Assembly (NCBI RefSeq): GCF_001556045.1
Contig: NZ_LSIC01000122.1
Coordinates: forward strand, 62,001 to 126,000
From: Bradyrhizobium sp. CCH5-F6
GTDB taxonomy: Bacteria; Pseudomonadota; Alphaproteobacteria; Rhizobiales; Xanthobacteraceae
DNA: 64,000 nt
Reading direction: 5' to 3'
How positions within the stretch are numbered: position 1 is the stretch's first letter; every line of letters begins with the position of its first letter. Under the pieces are notes generated by a model. It did not search any database, had not been told where the DNA came from, and was given only the letters and a program-made list of their open reading frames with translations. Positions 44,816-53,414 of this stretch are shown here, piece by piece. A program made the translations under genes and the position numbers.

Positions 44816-46564
44816 ATGATTGCCGACAACACAACGCGACAAGAGCGCCCAGGCGAAATGGGAGCGGTTTTCGACGCTGTTATCGTGGGTGCGGGCTTTG
44901 CCGGGATGTACATGCTGCATCGCCTGCGCGGGCTTAGCTTCTCGGCACGGGTCTTCGAGGCCGGCAGTGGCGTGGGTGGCACCTGGTATTGGAACCGCTA
45001 TCCAGGTGCACGCTGCGACGTCGAGAGTATGCAGTACTCATTCTCCTTCTCCGAGGAGCTGGACCAGGAGTGGAACTGGTCGGAGAAATACGCGCCGCAG
45101 GCCGAGATCCTTTCCTACGCCAACCACGTTGCCGATCGTTTCGACCTGCGCCGGGATATCGTGTTCGACACGCGTGTCACCGCGGCGACGTTCGACGAAG
45201 ACGCCGGGTGCTGGCTGATCGAGACCAACCGCGGCGACAGGGTTTTGGCCAGATTCTGCATCATGGCGGTCGGCTGCCTGTCGGCACCGAACCGGCCAAA
45301 CTTCAGGGGCATGAAGAACTTTCGCGGTCCGATCTACCACACCGGCGAATGGCCGCATGAAGGCGTCGACTTTACAGGATTGCGGGTCGGCGTGATCGGC
45401 ACCGGCTCCTCGGCGATTCAGTCGATCCCAATCATCGCGCAGCAGGCGGCGCACCTCACGGTATTCCAGCGCACGGCGACGTGGTCCGTGCCGGCGCGCA
45501 ACGAGAGCCTGACGTCTGAATATTTGCAGGCGGCCAAGGCGGATTATCCGGCGTTGCGGGCCAAGGCACGCGGACGCCCGACCGGCTTCTATTTTCCTTT
45601 CAACATGAAGCCGGCGCTGGAGGCTGCACCCGAAGAGCGCGAACGGCAATACGAGGAAGCCTGGACCCGCGGCGGCCTGCCCTTCCTCGGCGCCTTCGGC
45701 GATCTGCTGTTCGAGAAGGCCGCCAACGACACCATCGCCGACTTCGCCCGCCGCAAGATTCGCGGCATCGTGAAGGACCCGGCGACGGCCGACCTGCTGT
45801 GTCCGGACAACGTGTTCGGCTGCAAGCGGCTCTGCGTCGATACTTCCTACTTCGAGACCTACAATCTGGAGCACGTCAAACTGGTCGACGTGTCCAAGAC
45901 GCCGATCGAACGCTTCACGCCTGACGGCATCGAGGTCGACGGGGTCGCGTATCCACTGGACACCGCCGTCTGCGCCACCGGCTTTGCCGCGATGACGGGT
46001 TCGTTCGACAAGATTGCGATCACCGGCCGCAAAGGTTTGACGCTGGCCGAGAAGTGGCGCGCCGGCCCGCGCGCCTACCTCGGGATCGCCTCCGCCGGCT
46101 TCCCCAATTTGTTCACGATCACCGGTCCCGGTAGTCCCTCAGTGCTCGCCAGCATGATCCAGGCGATTGAGCAGCATGTCGACTGGCTGGCCGACTGCAT
46201 GGCCCACATGCGCGACGTCGGGGCCGCGACCATCGAGCCGAAGCGCGAGGACGAGGACGCCTGGGTCGAGCACGTCACTGACGTATCGACTGTTTCGCTG
46301 CGATCGACCTGCAGCTCCTGGTATGTCGGCACCAACATCCCCGGCCGGCCGCGCGTCTTCATGCCGTATATCGGCGGCTTCCCGGTCTATGTGCAGAAAT
46401 GCAACGAGGTGATGAGTGCCGGCTTCGATGGCTTTGTGCTGGAAGGCGCACCGGCCAGCAACGCGGCGCCCCAGGTGCGCTACACCGAGCGCTGGCGGGT
46501 GCCGATCGACATCGACGTCATTTCACCGGCCGCCGTCGCCGCCAAACGTGTCCCAGTAGTCTGA
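44816..46564 (+). CDS. Class I Baeyer-Villiger monooxygenase, cyclohexanone-type
   Basis: 582-residue FAD/NADPH enzyme that inserts oxygen beside a ketone, turning cyclic ketones into lactones. It has the FAD Rossmann GAGFAG (25-30), the BVMO fingerprint FRGPIYHTGEWP (169-180) complete, and the NADPH Rossmann GTGSSA (195-200). SGVGGTWYWNRYPGARCD is the pattern of cyclohexanone- and steroid-type enzymes. The length is slightly above the usual 540. It stands alone on the plus strand between the importer and a convergent hydrolase (243 bp between the ends). Its ketone may come from ring hydroxylation and oxidation of a cycloalkane (inference). Confidence 0.9.
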   Translation: MIADNTTRQERPGEMGAVFDAVIVGAGFAGMYMLHRLRGLSFSARVFEAGSGVGGTWYWNRYPGARCDVESMQYSFSFSEELDQEWNWSEKYAPQAEILSYANHVADRFDLRRDIVFDTRVTAATFDEDAGCWLIETNRGDRVLARFCIMAVGCLSAPNRPNFRGMKNFRGPIYHTGEWPHEGVDFTGLRVGVIGTGSSAIQSIPIIAQQAAHLTVFQRTATWSVPARNESLTSEYLQAAKADYPALRAKARGRPTGFYFPFNMKPALEAAPEERERQYEEAWTRGGLPFLGAFGDLLFEKAANDTIADFARRKIRGIVKDPATADLLCPDNVFGCKRLCVDTSYFETYNLEHVKLVDVSKTPIERFTPDGIEVDGVAYPLDTAVCATGFAAMTGSFDKIAITGRKGLTLAEKWRAGPRAYLGIASAGFPNLFTITGPGSPSVLASMIQAIEQHVDWLADCMAHMRDVGAATIEPKREDEDAWVEHVTDVSTVSLRSTCSSWYVGTNIPGRPRVFMPYIGGFPVYVQKCNEVMSAGFDGFVLEGAPASNAAPQVRYTERWRVPIDIDVISPAAVAAKRVPVV

Positions 46565-46807
46565 AGAGTGATCAACACATGGCTGTTATGTGGGTTGGAA
46601 GCAGTTATCGTCAATGTCCACTTTTCCGCGATTGATTCCCGGGTCGTCTCCGTGATTTCCAATGGAATGGCGCCGCATGTTTTCCGCTGAACAACCGATG
46701 CTTGGCGCCACGATCCAGTCGCGCGCAATCACGTTGGGCGGCCTCATGGCAATCGTCGCGCCGGCGCAACAGTAAAATCGCTCAATCGATCCGCGGCGAT
46801 AGCCACG

Positions 46808-47668
46808 CTAGGAATTATCAAACTCACTCATAATCAGCCGAGATAGTGCTTCTGGCCGTTCCATTGGAAGAAAATGGCTATTCTCCGGAAAATTGAATAC
46901 GCGAGTTTGAGGTGCAAGTTCGACAATCTTCTTCGCATCGACATCACTTACAGTGCTAAATCGCGAGCCGTAGGCCAACAGTAACTTGCCTTTGTAACGT
47001 GGAAGAATGTCCCAAAAATCGGTCGTCGCGGCCTGGAAGGTTGCAGCTTCCCAGGATGGATTACACGCCAGCCGGATTTGATCGTTAGCTAGGAATACCA
47101 ACCCACCCTCAAGATAATCTTCAAGAAATCCGTCTTGCCAAGTGGCGAACATTGCTTTCTTTGCATAAGACTCGCGGATCTCCGGCAGGGACGCCCATGT
47201 CGATCGGCGCTTGCGCGCCTGGATTGCAATATCGAAGTCCACGATGCGCCCCTCCCGCCGCTCGCTCGCAACTCGATACGCCCTCTCGAACGGGACAAAT
47301 GACGGCTCGAGCAAGCCCACCCCGAGCACCAAGTCTGGCCGTCGGGCCGCCAGCATCACACTGACGGTTGCACCGATCGAATGACCCACGAGGAAGGCAG
47401 GCTCCTTGTAAACGCCAAGAAGCTCCTCAAGATCCAATTCATAGGTCTCCCAACTTGTTAGCCTTTCCGGAATTGCTGGCAATGTGGTGCGTCCATGTCC
47501 ACGCGCGTCGGACGCGACGACACGGAAGCTTGCTGATAGCTGCTCCAGAAAGCGTCGATACGTTTCCGCATTGAAGCCGGTCGCATGTGCGAAATGCAGA
47601 AGCGGAGCGCAGCTATTCACGTTGTCCGACGTCAACGTCGCAATTTTGCCAACCCTAGAAGCGATCAT
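46808..47668 (-). CDS. Alpha/beta hydrolase, possible lactonase
   Basis: 286 residues from the ATG at 47668; a GTG at 47704 is in frame but inside the small ORF upstream. It has SDARGHGRT, the nucleophile elbow VGHSIGAT (Ser) and a late His in PENSHFLPMERPE. Its position, convergent with the Baeyer-Villiger gene, suggests the lactone-opening step, as in caprolactone hydrolases, but enol-ester or C-C hydrolases share this fold. The start is two bases after the stop of the 43-residue ORF, so translation may be coupled. Confidence 0.78.
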   Translation of the reverse strand: MIASRVGKIATLTSDNVNSCAPLLHFAHATGFNAETYRRFLEQLSASFRVVASDARGHGRTTLPAIPERLTSWETYELDLEELLGVYKEPAFLVGHSIGATVSVMLAARRPDLVLGVGLLEPSFVPFERAYRVASERREGRIVDFDIAIQARKRRSTWASLPEIRESYAKKAMFATWQDGFLEDYLEGGLVFLANDQIRLACNPSWEAATFQAATTDFWDILPRYKGKLLLAYGSRFSTVSDVDAKKIVELAPQTRVFNFPENSHFLPMERPEALSRLIMSEFDNS

Positions 47669-47670
47669 TC

Positions 47671-47802
47671 TCAAATTGCCCGTCCTGCGCTCTTTTGATC
47701 CCACTCGTCGGCCGCACGATCTACACTCGCGGGTTGCGCCATGAGCAGCCGTAGCTGAGCCTGAAGGATCGCCAGATCGTCTATCGTGAAGTCAACCCAC
47801 AT
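47671..47802 (-). CDS. Small ORF, 43 residues, unknown
   Basis: It reads MWVDFTIDDLAILQAQLRLL and continues to a stop two bases before the hydrolase ATG. The composition is protein-like (acidic and amphipathic, with an Asp/Leu/Gln-rich helix), but there is no clear Shine-Dalgarno and I recognise no family. It may be a small accessory protein or a leader that couples translation of the hydrolase; equally it may be chance. Confidence 0.3.
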   Translation of the reverse strand: MWVDFTIDDLAILQAQLRLLMAQPASVDRAADEWDQKSAGRAI

Positions 47803-47942
47803 GGCTGCTTAAACATCATCAGCTTTGCGGCGGAGCTTCTTTAAGCTGACGCGCGCTTCGGGGCATAACTGCTTACACAGAAGCGATGATTGGCCACAAT
47901 CATTGATATCCGTCAAAACAACTTTTTCATTAACCATTGTTC

Positions 47943-48803
47943 TCACGCGTATCGTATTGTGACTTCCATGGCGATGGTTCCCTCCGGTGTGAGGGCCCAC
48001 AGCTCCGCTCCTTTTTCGCCGTCAACGGCGCGGCCAACGACGCTGAAAGGCGCCGTGTCGAACAGTGGTGCACGGGCGCGCTGCGAAAACGATTTTAGCG
48101 TTTTTTCCGGAGCGTGATCGCGCGCAAGGTCGATCAGGCACTGCTGCGAGTAGGGTCCATGCACGACAAGGCCGGGATAACCTTCGACGCGCATCGCATA
48201 GTCCCGGTCGTAATGAATGCGGTGCGGGTTGAAAGTCAGCGCGGAATAGCGGAACAAGGAAACCGGGTCCGTCGTAATCGTTCGGCGCCACGGTGTATCG
48301 GCTGGCGGCTTGTTCCTTTTCGGTGTGACGCTCTTCTCTCCAGGCTTCACTTCTTCGCGGAACACTGTGTGATTTTGTTCTACAATCGAAAGGCCGCGAG
48401 GCGTGAAAATGCGACGGGTCTGCGTCGCGAATATCAACGCTCCGGTACCGCCCGACCGTAGCGAGACATCGGTGAACTCCGTCTCGCGCTTGAGCGCATC
48501 GCCGAGGCGGATCGGATCGTGGAAGGTCAGTTCGGTTCCCGCATACATCCGCCGTGGAAACGGCATCGGCGGCAGAACGCCGCCAGAGATCGGCAACCCA
48601 TCGTCACCGAGAGTAGCCTTGGGCGACAGCGGCATGAAATACACCAGATGCCACCCCGGCTGGATCGGATCCCCGGGCCCTGGAATCTGGTCCTGCCGAT
48701 CGAAGGTCACCGCAAGTCCGCGCAGCGGCGCCTGGGTGGCGACATCGTGCTCGACGATTTTCGTCCCGATGTGCTTGCGCAGTGCGTCAATGTCCACGTT
48801 CAT
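47943..48803 (-). CDS. MaoC/double-hotdog enoyl-CoA hydratase
   Basis: 286 residues from the ATG at 48803 (GGAG ten bases upstream); a GTG at 48833 overlaps the preceding stop and would also allow coupling. It is a double-hotdog protein: an N-terminal FAS1-type dehydratase domain (PGDPIQPGWHLVYFMPL) and a C-terminal MaoC domain with LTFNPHRIHYDRDYA, which carries the hydratase Asp/His-type residues. It is related to 3-methylfumaryl-CoA and mesaconyl-C4-CoA hydratases. It follows the thiolase-like and DUF35 genes in one overlapping minus-strand operon and probably supplies the hydroxyacyl-CoA that the thiolase-like protein cleaves. Confidence 0.8.
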   Translation of the reverse strand: MNVDIDALRKHIGTKIVEHDVATQAPLRGLAVTFDRQDQIPGPGDPIQPGWHLVYFMPLSPKATLGDDGLPISGGVLPPMPFPRRMYAGTELTFHDPIRLGDALKRETEFTDVSLRSGGTGALIFATQTRRIFTPRGLSIVEQNHTVFREEVKPGEKSVTPKRNKPPADTPWRRTITTDPVSLFRYSALTFNPHRIHYDRDYAMRVEGYPGLVVHGPYSQQCLIDLARDHAPEKTLKSFSQRARAPLFDTAPFSVVGRAVDGEKGAELWALTPEGTIAMEVTIRYA

Positions 48804-48829
48804 CTTGATGCCGCTCCGGGTGGTGATGG

Positions 48830-49255
48830 TCACGACGCGGTTACACAGGCGGGAGTCACCAGATCGGGCTTGGCCTGTTCGAAAATGACACGAACCGGCA
48901 GCCCAAGTTTGACGTCCGTCTCCCTGGCGCCGCGAAGAGGGACTTGCATCCGTACGCCCTCCTCGAGGTCGATAGTGGCCAGAATGTAAGGTAAATCGAG
49001 CTTGAACCCGGGATTGAAGGCGTGATGGGTGATGGTCCAGCTGTGGACCGTTCCCCGGCCCGAGGCCTCGATCCATTTCACTTCAAACGAATAACAGACG
49101 TCACAAACCGGCCTTGGATAGTGACGGATTTTTCCGCATTGCCCGCATTTCTGAAGGAGCAGCCGTCCATTTTGGAGGCCATCCCAATAGGGCTTCGACT
49201 CATGGGTCGGCTCAGGAACGGGCTTGAGGTAGGTCTCCGCAGTCATTGCGATCAT
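48830..49255 (-). CDS. DUF35 zinc-ribbon/OB-fold protein, second copy
   Basis: 141 residues. Zinc ribbon CGQCGK...CDVCYS, then an OB-fold with GRGTVHSWTITHHAFNPGF. The ATG overlaps the thiolase-like stop (ATGA); a second ATG follows three codons later. It is the partner subunit of the thiolase-like protein encoded just before it, comparable with ChsH2-type DUF35 domains that bind both hydratase and aldolase in sterol side-chain degradation. Confidence 0.86.
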   Translation of the reverse strand: MIAMTAETYLKPVPEPTHESKPYWDGLQNGRLLLQKCGQCGKIRHYPRPVCDVCYSFEVKWIEASGRGTVHSWTITHHAFNPGFKLDLPYILATIDLEEGVRMQVPLRGARETDVKLGLPVRVIFEQAKPDLVTPACVTAS

Positions 49256-50403
49256 CCTTTGCGCATGATCGCGACGGATCCGTCGCCCATATCGCCGTAT
49301 CCAGTCACAAGGCCGATCTCGGCTCCCCTAACTTGTGCCTTGCCGGCCTCGCCTCTGAGTTGACGCACAAGTTCAACAATGTGGTTCATGCCGACCATAT
49401 GCGCCTGAGAAAGCAGTCCGCCGTGGGTGTTGATCGGCAATTTTCCTCCAAGCCGAATCGCTCCGCTCGCAACAAACGGACCGCCCTCGCCTTTCTTGCA
49501 AAAGCCGAGGTCTTCAAGTTGACACAGCACGATGTAGGTGAAGCAGTCGTAAATCTCGGCAACGTCAATATCTCCAGGCGAAACACCGGCCATGGCAAAC
49601 GCCTTCGGCGCAGCCTTCGCGATCCCGAGGCGCGTCATATCCGGGCGTTGCGTGATGACGCTCGGTGAATCCGGATGGCCTTCGGCGACCCCCATGACGT
49701 AGACCGGTGGTTTGCGAAGATCATTTGCCCGGTCCGCGCCACTGACCACGATCGCCGCGCCGCCGTCGCTTTCCAGGCTGCAATCATAAAGTCTCAAAGG
49801 ATCGGAGATCATGCGTGACGTCTGGTGATCCTCAAGGGTCAGCGGCTTCGTCATCATCCCATGGCCATTGAGAATTGCGTTGTGACGGGTAGACACGGCG
49901 ATTTCGCCAAGCTGCGAGCTCGTCGTGCCGAACAGTTCCATATGGCGACGGGCCATCGGCGCATATAGCTGTGCCGGGGCGATCGCGCCGACCGGCATCT
50001 CATGCTCACCAACGACCTTGAACTGGGGCATTTGCTGAACGCGCGTGCCGATGCGACCCGCAGACGAGCCGTTACGACCGATCGGGATCAGCACGTTGCT
50101 GCACACGCCGCCGCTGATCGCGAGCAGCGCACATTGTATGGCCGCGACGCAGCTGGCTCCGCCGAGCGGCGCAGTGGCCGAAAAGCGCAGGTCGGATATA
50201 CCGAAATTCGTGACAAAGTCTTCGGCTACGACCGGCGAATTCGAGTATGGAATAATGCCGTCGATTTCCTTGGGACTGAGCCCCGCATCCGCAATCGCAT
50301 TCAACGAAGCCTCGAGCTGAAGCGCAAGTATGCTCTTGCCCGACATGCGCGTGTACTCGGTCTCTCCCACGCCAGTGATGGCGGCCTTTTCTTTCAGTGA
50401 CAT
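49252..50403 (-). CDS. Thiolase-like protein (SCP-x/Ltp2 type), second copy
   Basis: 383 residues from the ATG at 50403 with GGGAG upstream; the open frame to 50496 has no ribosome site. It has the thiolase fold with EIYDCFTYIVL and the NTHGGLLSQAH motif. The nucleophile region reads APLGGASCVAAIQ; aligned with SCP-x (CATGS), Gly replaces the catalytic Cys, and a Cys lies three residues later. As with the first copy, aldolase chemistry is more likely than thiolysis (inference). It shares the operator at 50509 with the divergent acyl-CoA dehydrogenase pair. Confidence 0.84.
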   Translation of the reverse strand: MSLKEKAAITGVGETEYTRMSGKSILALQLEASLNAIADAGLSPKEIDGIIPYSNSPVVAEDFVTNFGISDLRFSATAPLGGASCVAAIQCALLAISGGVCSNVLIPIGRNGSSAGRIGTRVQQMPQFKVVGEHEMPVGAIAPAQLYAPMARRHMELFGTTSSQLGEIAVSTRHNAILNGHGMMTKPLTLEDHQTSRMISDPLRLYDCSLESDGGAAIVVSGADRANDLRKPPVYVMGVAEGHPDSPSVITQRPDMTRLGIAKAAPKAFAMAGVSPGDIDVAEIYDCFTYIVLCQLEDLGFCKKGEGGPFVASGAIRLGGKLPINTHGGLLSQAHMVGMNHIVELVRQLRGEAGKAQVRGAEIGLVTGYGDMGDGSVAIMRKG

Positions 50404-50508
50404 AGGCAAAGCTCCCACGGAGGCTCGCAACCCCTGAACGATTTCCGTGACGACGGAACAATCATTCAAGCTTTCTACTTGACGCCGGCCGCCCAAGGCA
50501 CGACTATT

Positions 50509-50524
50509 TCGAACAGATGTTAGA
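50509..50524. promoter_or_regulatory. Regulon palindrome, site 9
   Basis: TCGAACAGATGTTAGA, identical to site 5. It lies midway between the divergent thiolase-like operon (start 50403) and the acyl-CoA dehydrogenase pair (start 50613). Confidence 0.82.
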
Positions 50525-50612
50525 TTTAATCCGTAGCGCGGTCAATCGACCGTGGCTAGTCCTTTCCGTGTAGAGTAACAGGCACAAACCGCGCCTGGGA
50601 AAGAGCGTCTCT

Positions 50613-51830
50613 ATGGACCTCCGCTACAGCGCCCGACATCGCGCCCTCCAGGAGGAAGCGCGCGGCTTCGTAAAGAAATACGGCCACCTTTCGCCGAAAA
50701 CGGGGGGCGGACGGAAGCGGCCTGACGCGCGAGCCCTGGATTGGCAGAAGCTTCTGCTGGAGCGCGGTTATTTTGCCCGCAACATTCCCCGCGAATATGG
50801 CGGCTTCGGCCTGCCGGTCGACATCCTGGAATTGGCGATCATCGCCGAAGAATTCTCGAACGCGGGCGTGTCTCCGGGCATCATGAACCAGGGCATTTCC
50901 ATGCTGGTGCCGACATTGCTCGAGGTCGGAACGAAGGAGCAGTGCATTCAATGGATCGGGCCTACCATCCGCGGTGACATCATTTGGTGCCAGGGCTATT
51001 CGGAGCCCGGTTCGGGCTCCGACCTTGCCGCCGCCAAAACCAGCGCCCGTGTCGAGGATAGCCAATTCATCGTCAATGGCCAGAAAATCTGGACGAGTTC
51101 TGCCCACTACGCCGACATGATGTTCCTCCTCTGCCGTACTGAGCTCGACAAGAGCAAGCACGATGGGCTGTCCTACCTTCTTGTCCCCATGAATGCGCCT
51201 GGCATTGAGGTGCGCCCATTGGTCACGATGACCGGCCGCGCCGAGTTCAACGAGACGTTCTTCACGGATGTCCGCGTGCCAACCGACCAGATTGTGATGG
51301 GACGCGGCGACGGCTGGCATGTCGCCAATGTCACCTTGAAGTACGAACGGATGCTGCTCGGCGACGCCAACAAGCTGACCTACCGTCTGGCGAGGGCTGT
51401 CGAATTGATGAAAAAAACGACGCTCGATGGCTGCCGATTCATCGACATCCCCGAGTATCGCGAGCGATTGCTCAAACTCCAGGGCGAGGTGATGGCCTCG
51501 AAATACCACGGTCTTCGATTAATGACCGAGCAGGCGAAGGGAGAGGATTCGGGGGTCAAACGCCTGATCGTCAAACTGAACGGGACGATGATTGCGTATC
51601 GGCTGTCATCGCTGGTCGTTGACGTGCTCGGCGCGGCGGGGCTCGCTTACGAACCGGTCGGCGAAGCGGCGGAAGACGACGAAGCCACCACCTGGCAGAT
51701 AGATAACATGTACGACATCGGCCTCATCATCGGTGGCGGCTCATCGAATATCCAGAAAAACATCATCGGCGAGCGCGGACTGGGTCTGCCGCGCGAGCCG
51801 AAATCCGCCCCGCCAACCGTCAGAGGATAA
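50613..51830 (+). CDS. Acyl-CoA dehydrogenase, catalytic subunit of a heteromeric pair
   Basis: 405 residues with GYSEPGSGSDLAAAKT and VNGQKIWTSSAHYAD flavin contacts. The YEGT position reads GGGSSNIQK, but LKYERMLLG supplies the Glu at the long-chain site. The features match FadE26/FadE28-type subunits, which are active only with a second, degenerate dehydrogenase. The next gene starts 2 bp after its stop. In actinobacteria such pairs oxidise the shortened side chains of sterols or bile acids. Confidence 0.87.
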   Translation: MDLRYSARHRALQEEARGFVKKYGHLSPKTGGGRKRPDARALDWQKLLLERGYFARNIPREYGGFGLPVDILELAIIAEEFSNAGVSPGIMNQGISMLVPTLLEVGTKEQCIQWIGPTIRGDIIWCQGYSEPGSGSDLAAAKTSARVEDSQFIVNGQKIWTSSAHYADMMFLLCRTELDKSKHDGLSYLLVPMNAPGIEVRPLVTMTGRAEFNETFFTDVRVPTDQIVMGRGDGWHVANVTLKYERMLLGDANKLTYRLARAVELMKKTTLDGCRFIDIPEYRERLLKLQGEVMASKYHGLRLMTEQAKGEDSGVKRLIVKLNGTMIAYRLSSLVVDVLGAAGLAYEPVGEAAEDDEATTWQIDNMYDIGLIIGGGSSNIQKNIIGERGLGLPREPKSAPPTVRG

Positions 51831-51832
51831 GC

Positions 51833-52927
51833 ATGGAGTTCGGCCTCAGCGAAGAGCAATTGATGCTAGCGGATTCCTTGCGCGGATTTCTGGACCAAAG
51901 ACTGCCCATGAGCAAGTTGCGCAAGATCGCGGAGGGCGGCTTGGGCTTCGATGGTGAACTATGGTCGGGCCTCACGGAACAGGGCATCATGGGCATCATG
52001 GTCCCCGAGGACTTTGGGGGTCTGGGCCTCTCGCTGCTTGATGCGGCTGTTGCCGCGGAGGCGCTTGGATATCACGCGACACCGACGCCATTCGCGGCTG
52101 CGCTGGTCATGGCCCCCCTCGCCCTGATTGCCAGTGGCGACCGCGCCCAGCAGAAAGCATGGCTGCCGCGGATCGCAAGCGGCGAAGTCCGGATCGGGGT
52201 CGGGTTCGCCGGCATGTCGGGGCAGACCGGCGAGGCGGCTGTCCGCCTCGCCGGAAATATGCTGTCCGGATGCGTAACGGGTGTGCTCGATGGCGGAAAC
52301 GCGACGCATTTCATTGTCTACCTTGATGACGGCCGTGCCGGCCTGTTCGCCGCGGTCGGGGAACCCGGTGTCAGCGTAAGCACGCATCGCAGTCTTGATC
52401 GCACACGACCGTTGACGGCTTTGGTACTGCATGATGCGGGGGTTGAGATCCTTGGCGCCGCCAACGATCCGAAGGCAGCGGCGACCGCCGTGCTCGACGC
52501 TGGCCGCGTCATGCTCGCGGCCGACACGCTAGGGGCGGCGCAGTCCATGTTTGACAAGGCGCTGCTCTATTCCAAGGAGCGGGTGCAATTCGACCGCGTG
52601 ATCGGCTCGTTTCAAGCCGTCAAGCATACGCTCGCCGACATCATCACCATGCTCGAGCCGTGCCGCTCGCTGGTGTGGTACGCGGCTCACGCTCAGGATG
52701 GGTCTCCTGAGGAAGCTCGCGTTGCCGCGCTGCAGGCAAAGGCGCATCTAGGTGATGCCGGCCGCGAAATCTCCCGTCTGGCGACCGAGATTCACGGCGG
52801 CATCGGATTTACGGACCTGCTCGGCCTTCATTACTGGTTCAAGCGCATTGCGTTCAACCGGCAGCTTCTCGGGGCTCCCGAGCGCTGCAGACACCAGGCC
52901 GCCGTAGCGCAAGAGTGGGTGAGTTGA
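51833..52927 (+). CDS. Acyl-CoA dehydrogenase-like non-catalytic partner subunit
   Basis: 364 residues, shorter than the usual 380-400. The N-terminal MEFGLSEEQLMLADSLRGFL and the C-terminal EIHGGIGFTD are clear, but both active-site Glu positions are lost (AFNRQLLGAPERC at the C-terminus, TLGAAQSMF at the internal site). The flavin segment SEPGSGSD is also absent (GFAGMSGQTGEA). These losses are what is seen in FadE27/FadE29-type partners of alpha2beta2 enzymes. The 2-bp spacing from the catalytic subunit supports a complex. Confidence 0.85.
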   Translation: MEFGLSEEQLMLADSLRGFLDQRLPMSKLRKIAEGGLGFDGELWSGLTEQGIMGIMVPEDFGGLGLSLLDAAVAAEALGYHATPTPFAAALVMAPLALIASGDRAQQKAWLPRIASGEVRIGVGFAGMSGQTGEAAVRLAGNMLSGCVTGVLDGGNATHFIVYLDDGRAGLFAAVGEPGVSVSTHRSLDRTRPLTALVLHDAGVEILGAANDPKAAATAVLDAGRVMLAADTLGAAQSMFDKALLYSKERVQFDRVIGSFQAVKHTLADIITMLEPCRSLVWYAAHAQDGSPEEARVAALQAKAHLGDAGREISRLATEIHGGIGFTDLLGLHYWFKRIAFNRQLLGAPERCRHQAAVAQEWVS

Positions 52928-52938
52928 AGCGTCCTCTA

Positions 52939-53232
52939 ATGGCACGAATGTTCAGTAGCGGCAAGAATGGTCAGCGAATATTATCCCACAGAAAACCTAG
53001 TCCTAGTCAAACGTCCGACGTTGATCTGCAGAGTATTCGATACGCTGTGGCAGCAGCGGGTCACGGTAGCTTTCGGCGCGTGTCCGAAGTCTTGATGCTT
53101 CGGCAATCCGCGCTTAGCCGTTGCATTAGCCAGCTCGAACATTCACTCGGTATGACCGACTTCGAGCGATCCAGCGGCGGGGTGCAAGCAACGACGGTTG
53201 GACGAGATTTTCTCCGAACTGTCTGCGGGTAA
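52939..53232 (+). pseudogene. Truncated LysR-family gene (DNA-binding domain only)
   Basis: About 97 residues: a LysR winged helix-turn-helix (SIRYAVAAAGHGSFRRVSEVL, SQLEHSLGMTDFERSSGG) that stops shortly after VGRDFLRTV. The effector domain is missing, and the following 180 bp carry no recognisable continuation. It aligns through GSFR, LSR...LEHS, FERSSGGV.AT and GR.FLR with the intact LysR at 53415, so it is a degenerate tandem copy. The gene-poor interval 52928-53414 holds only this remnant. Confidence 0.72.
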
Positions 53233-53414
53233 CGCTCGTGGATTTCTAGACTCGGTCGCTTCACAATTCGCCGATTCGAGCAATACTCTGCCTTGCTTGG
53301 AGCGTCGTGGCTCGGTTGTTCACGGAGCAAGCCGCGTCATCTTACAACCAACAATTGTCTTAATGTTTTGCACGATCTAACTCGACGCAACTTGAGCATG
53401 AAGGTGTCGCTCAT

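Noticed and set aside
46565..46807. Short open frame (about 46680-46774) between the Baeyer-Villiger gene and the hydrolase
   Set aside because: About 30 codons, no ribosome site, no resemblance to a known protein; nothing else seen in this interval.
47926..47942. TTAACCATTGTTCT as a tenth regulon site
   Set aside because: Only part of each half site matches and it lies downstream of the minus-strand operon rather than at a promoter.
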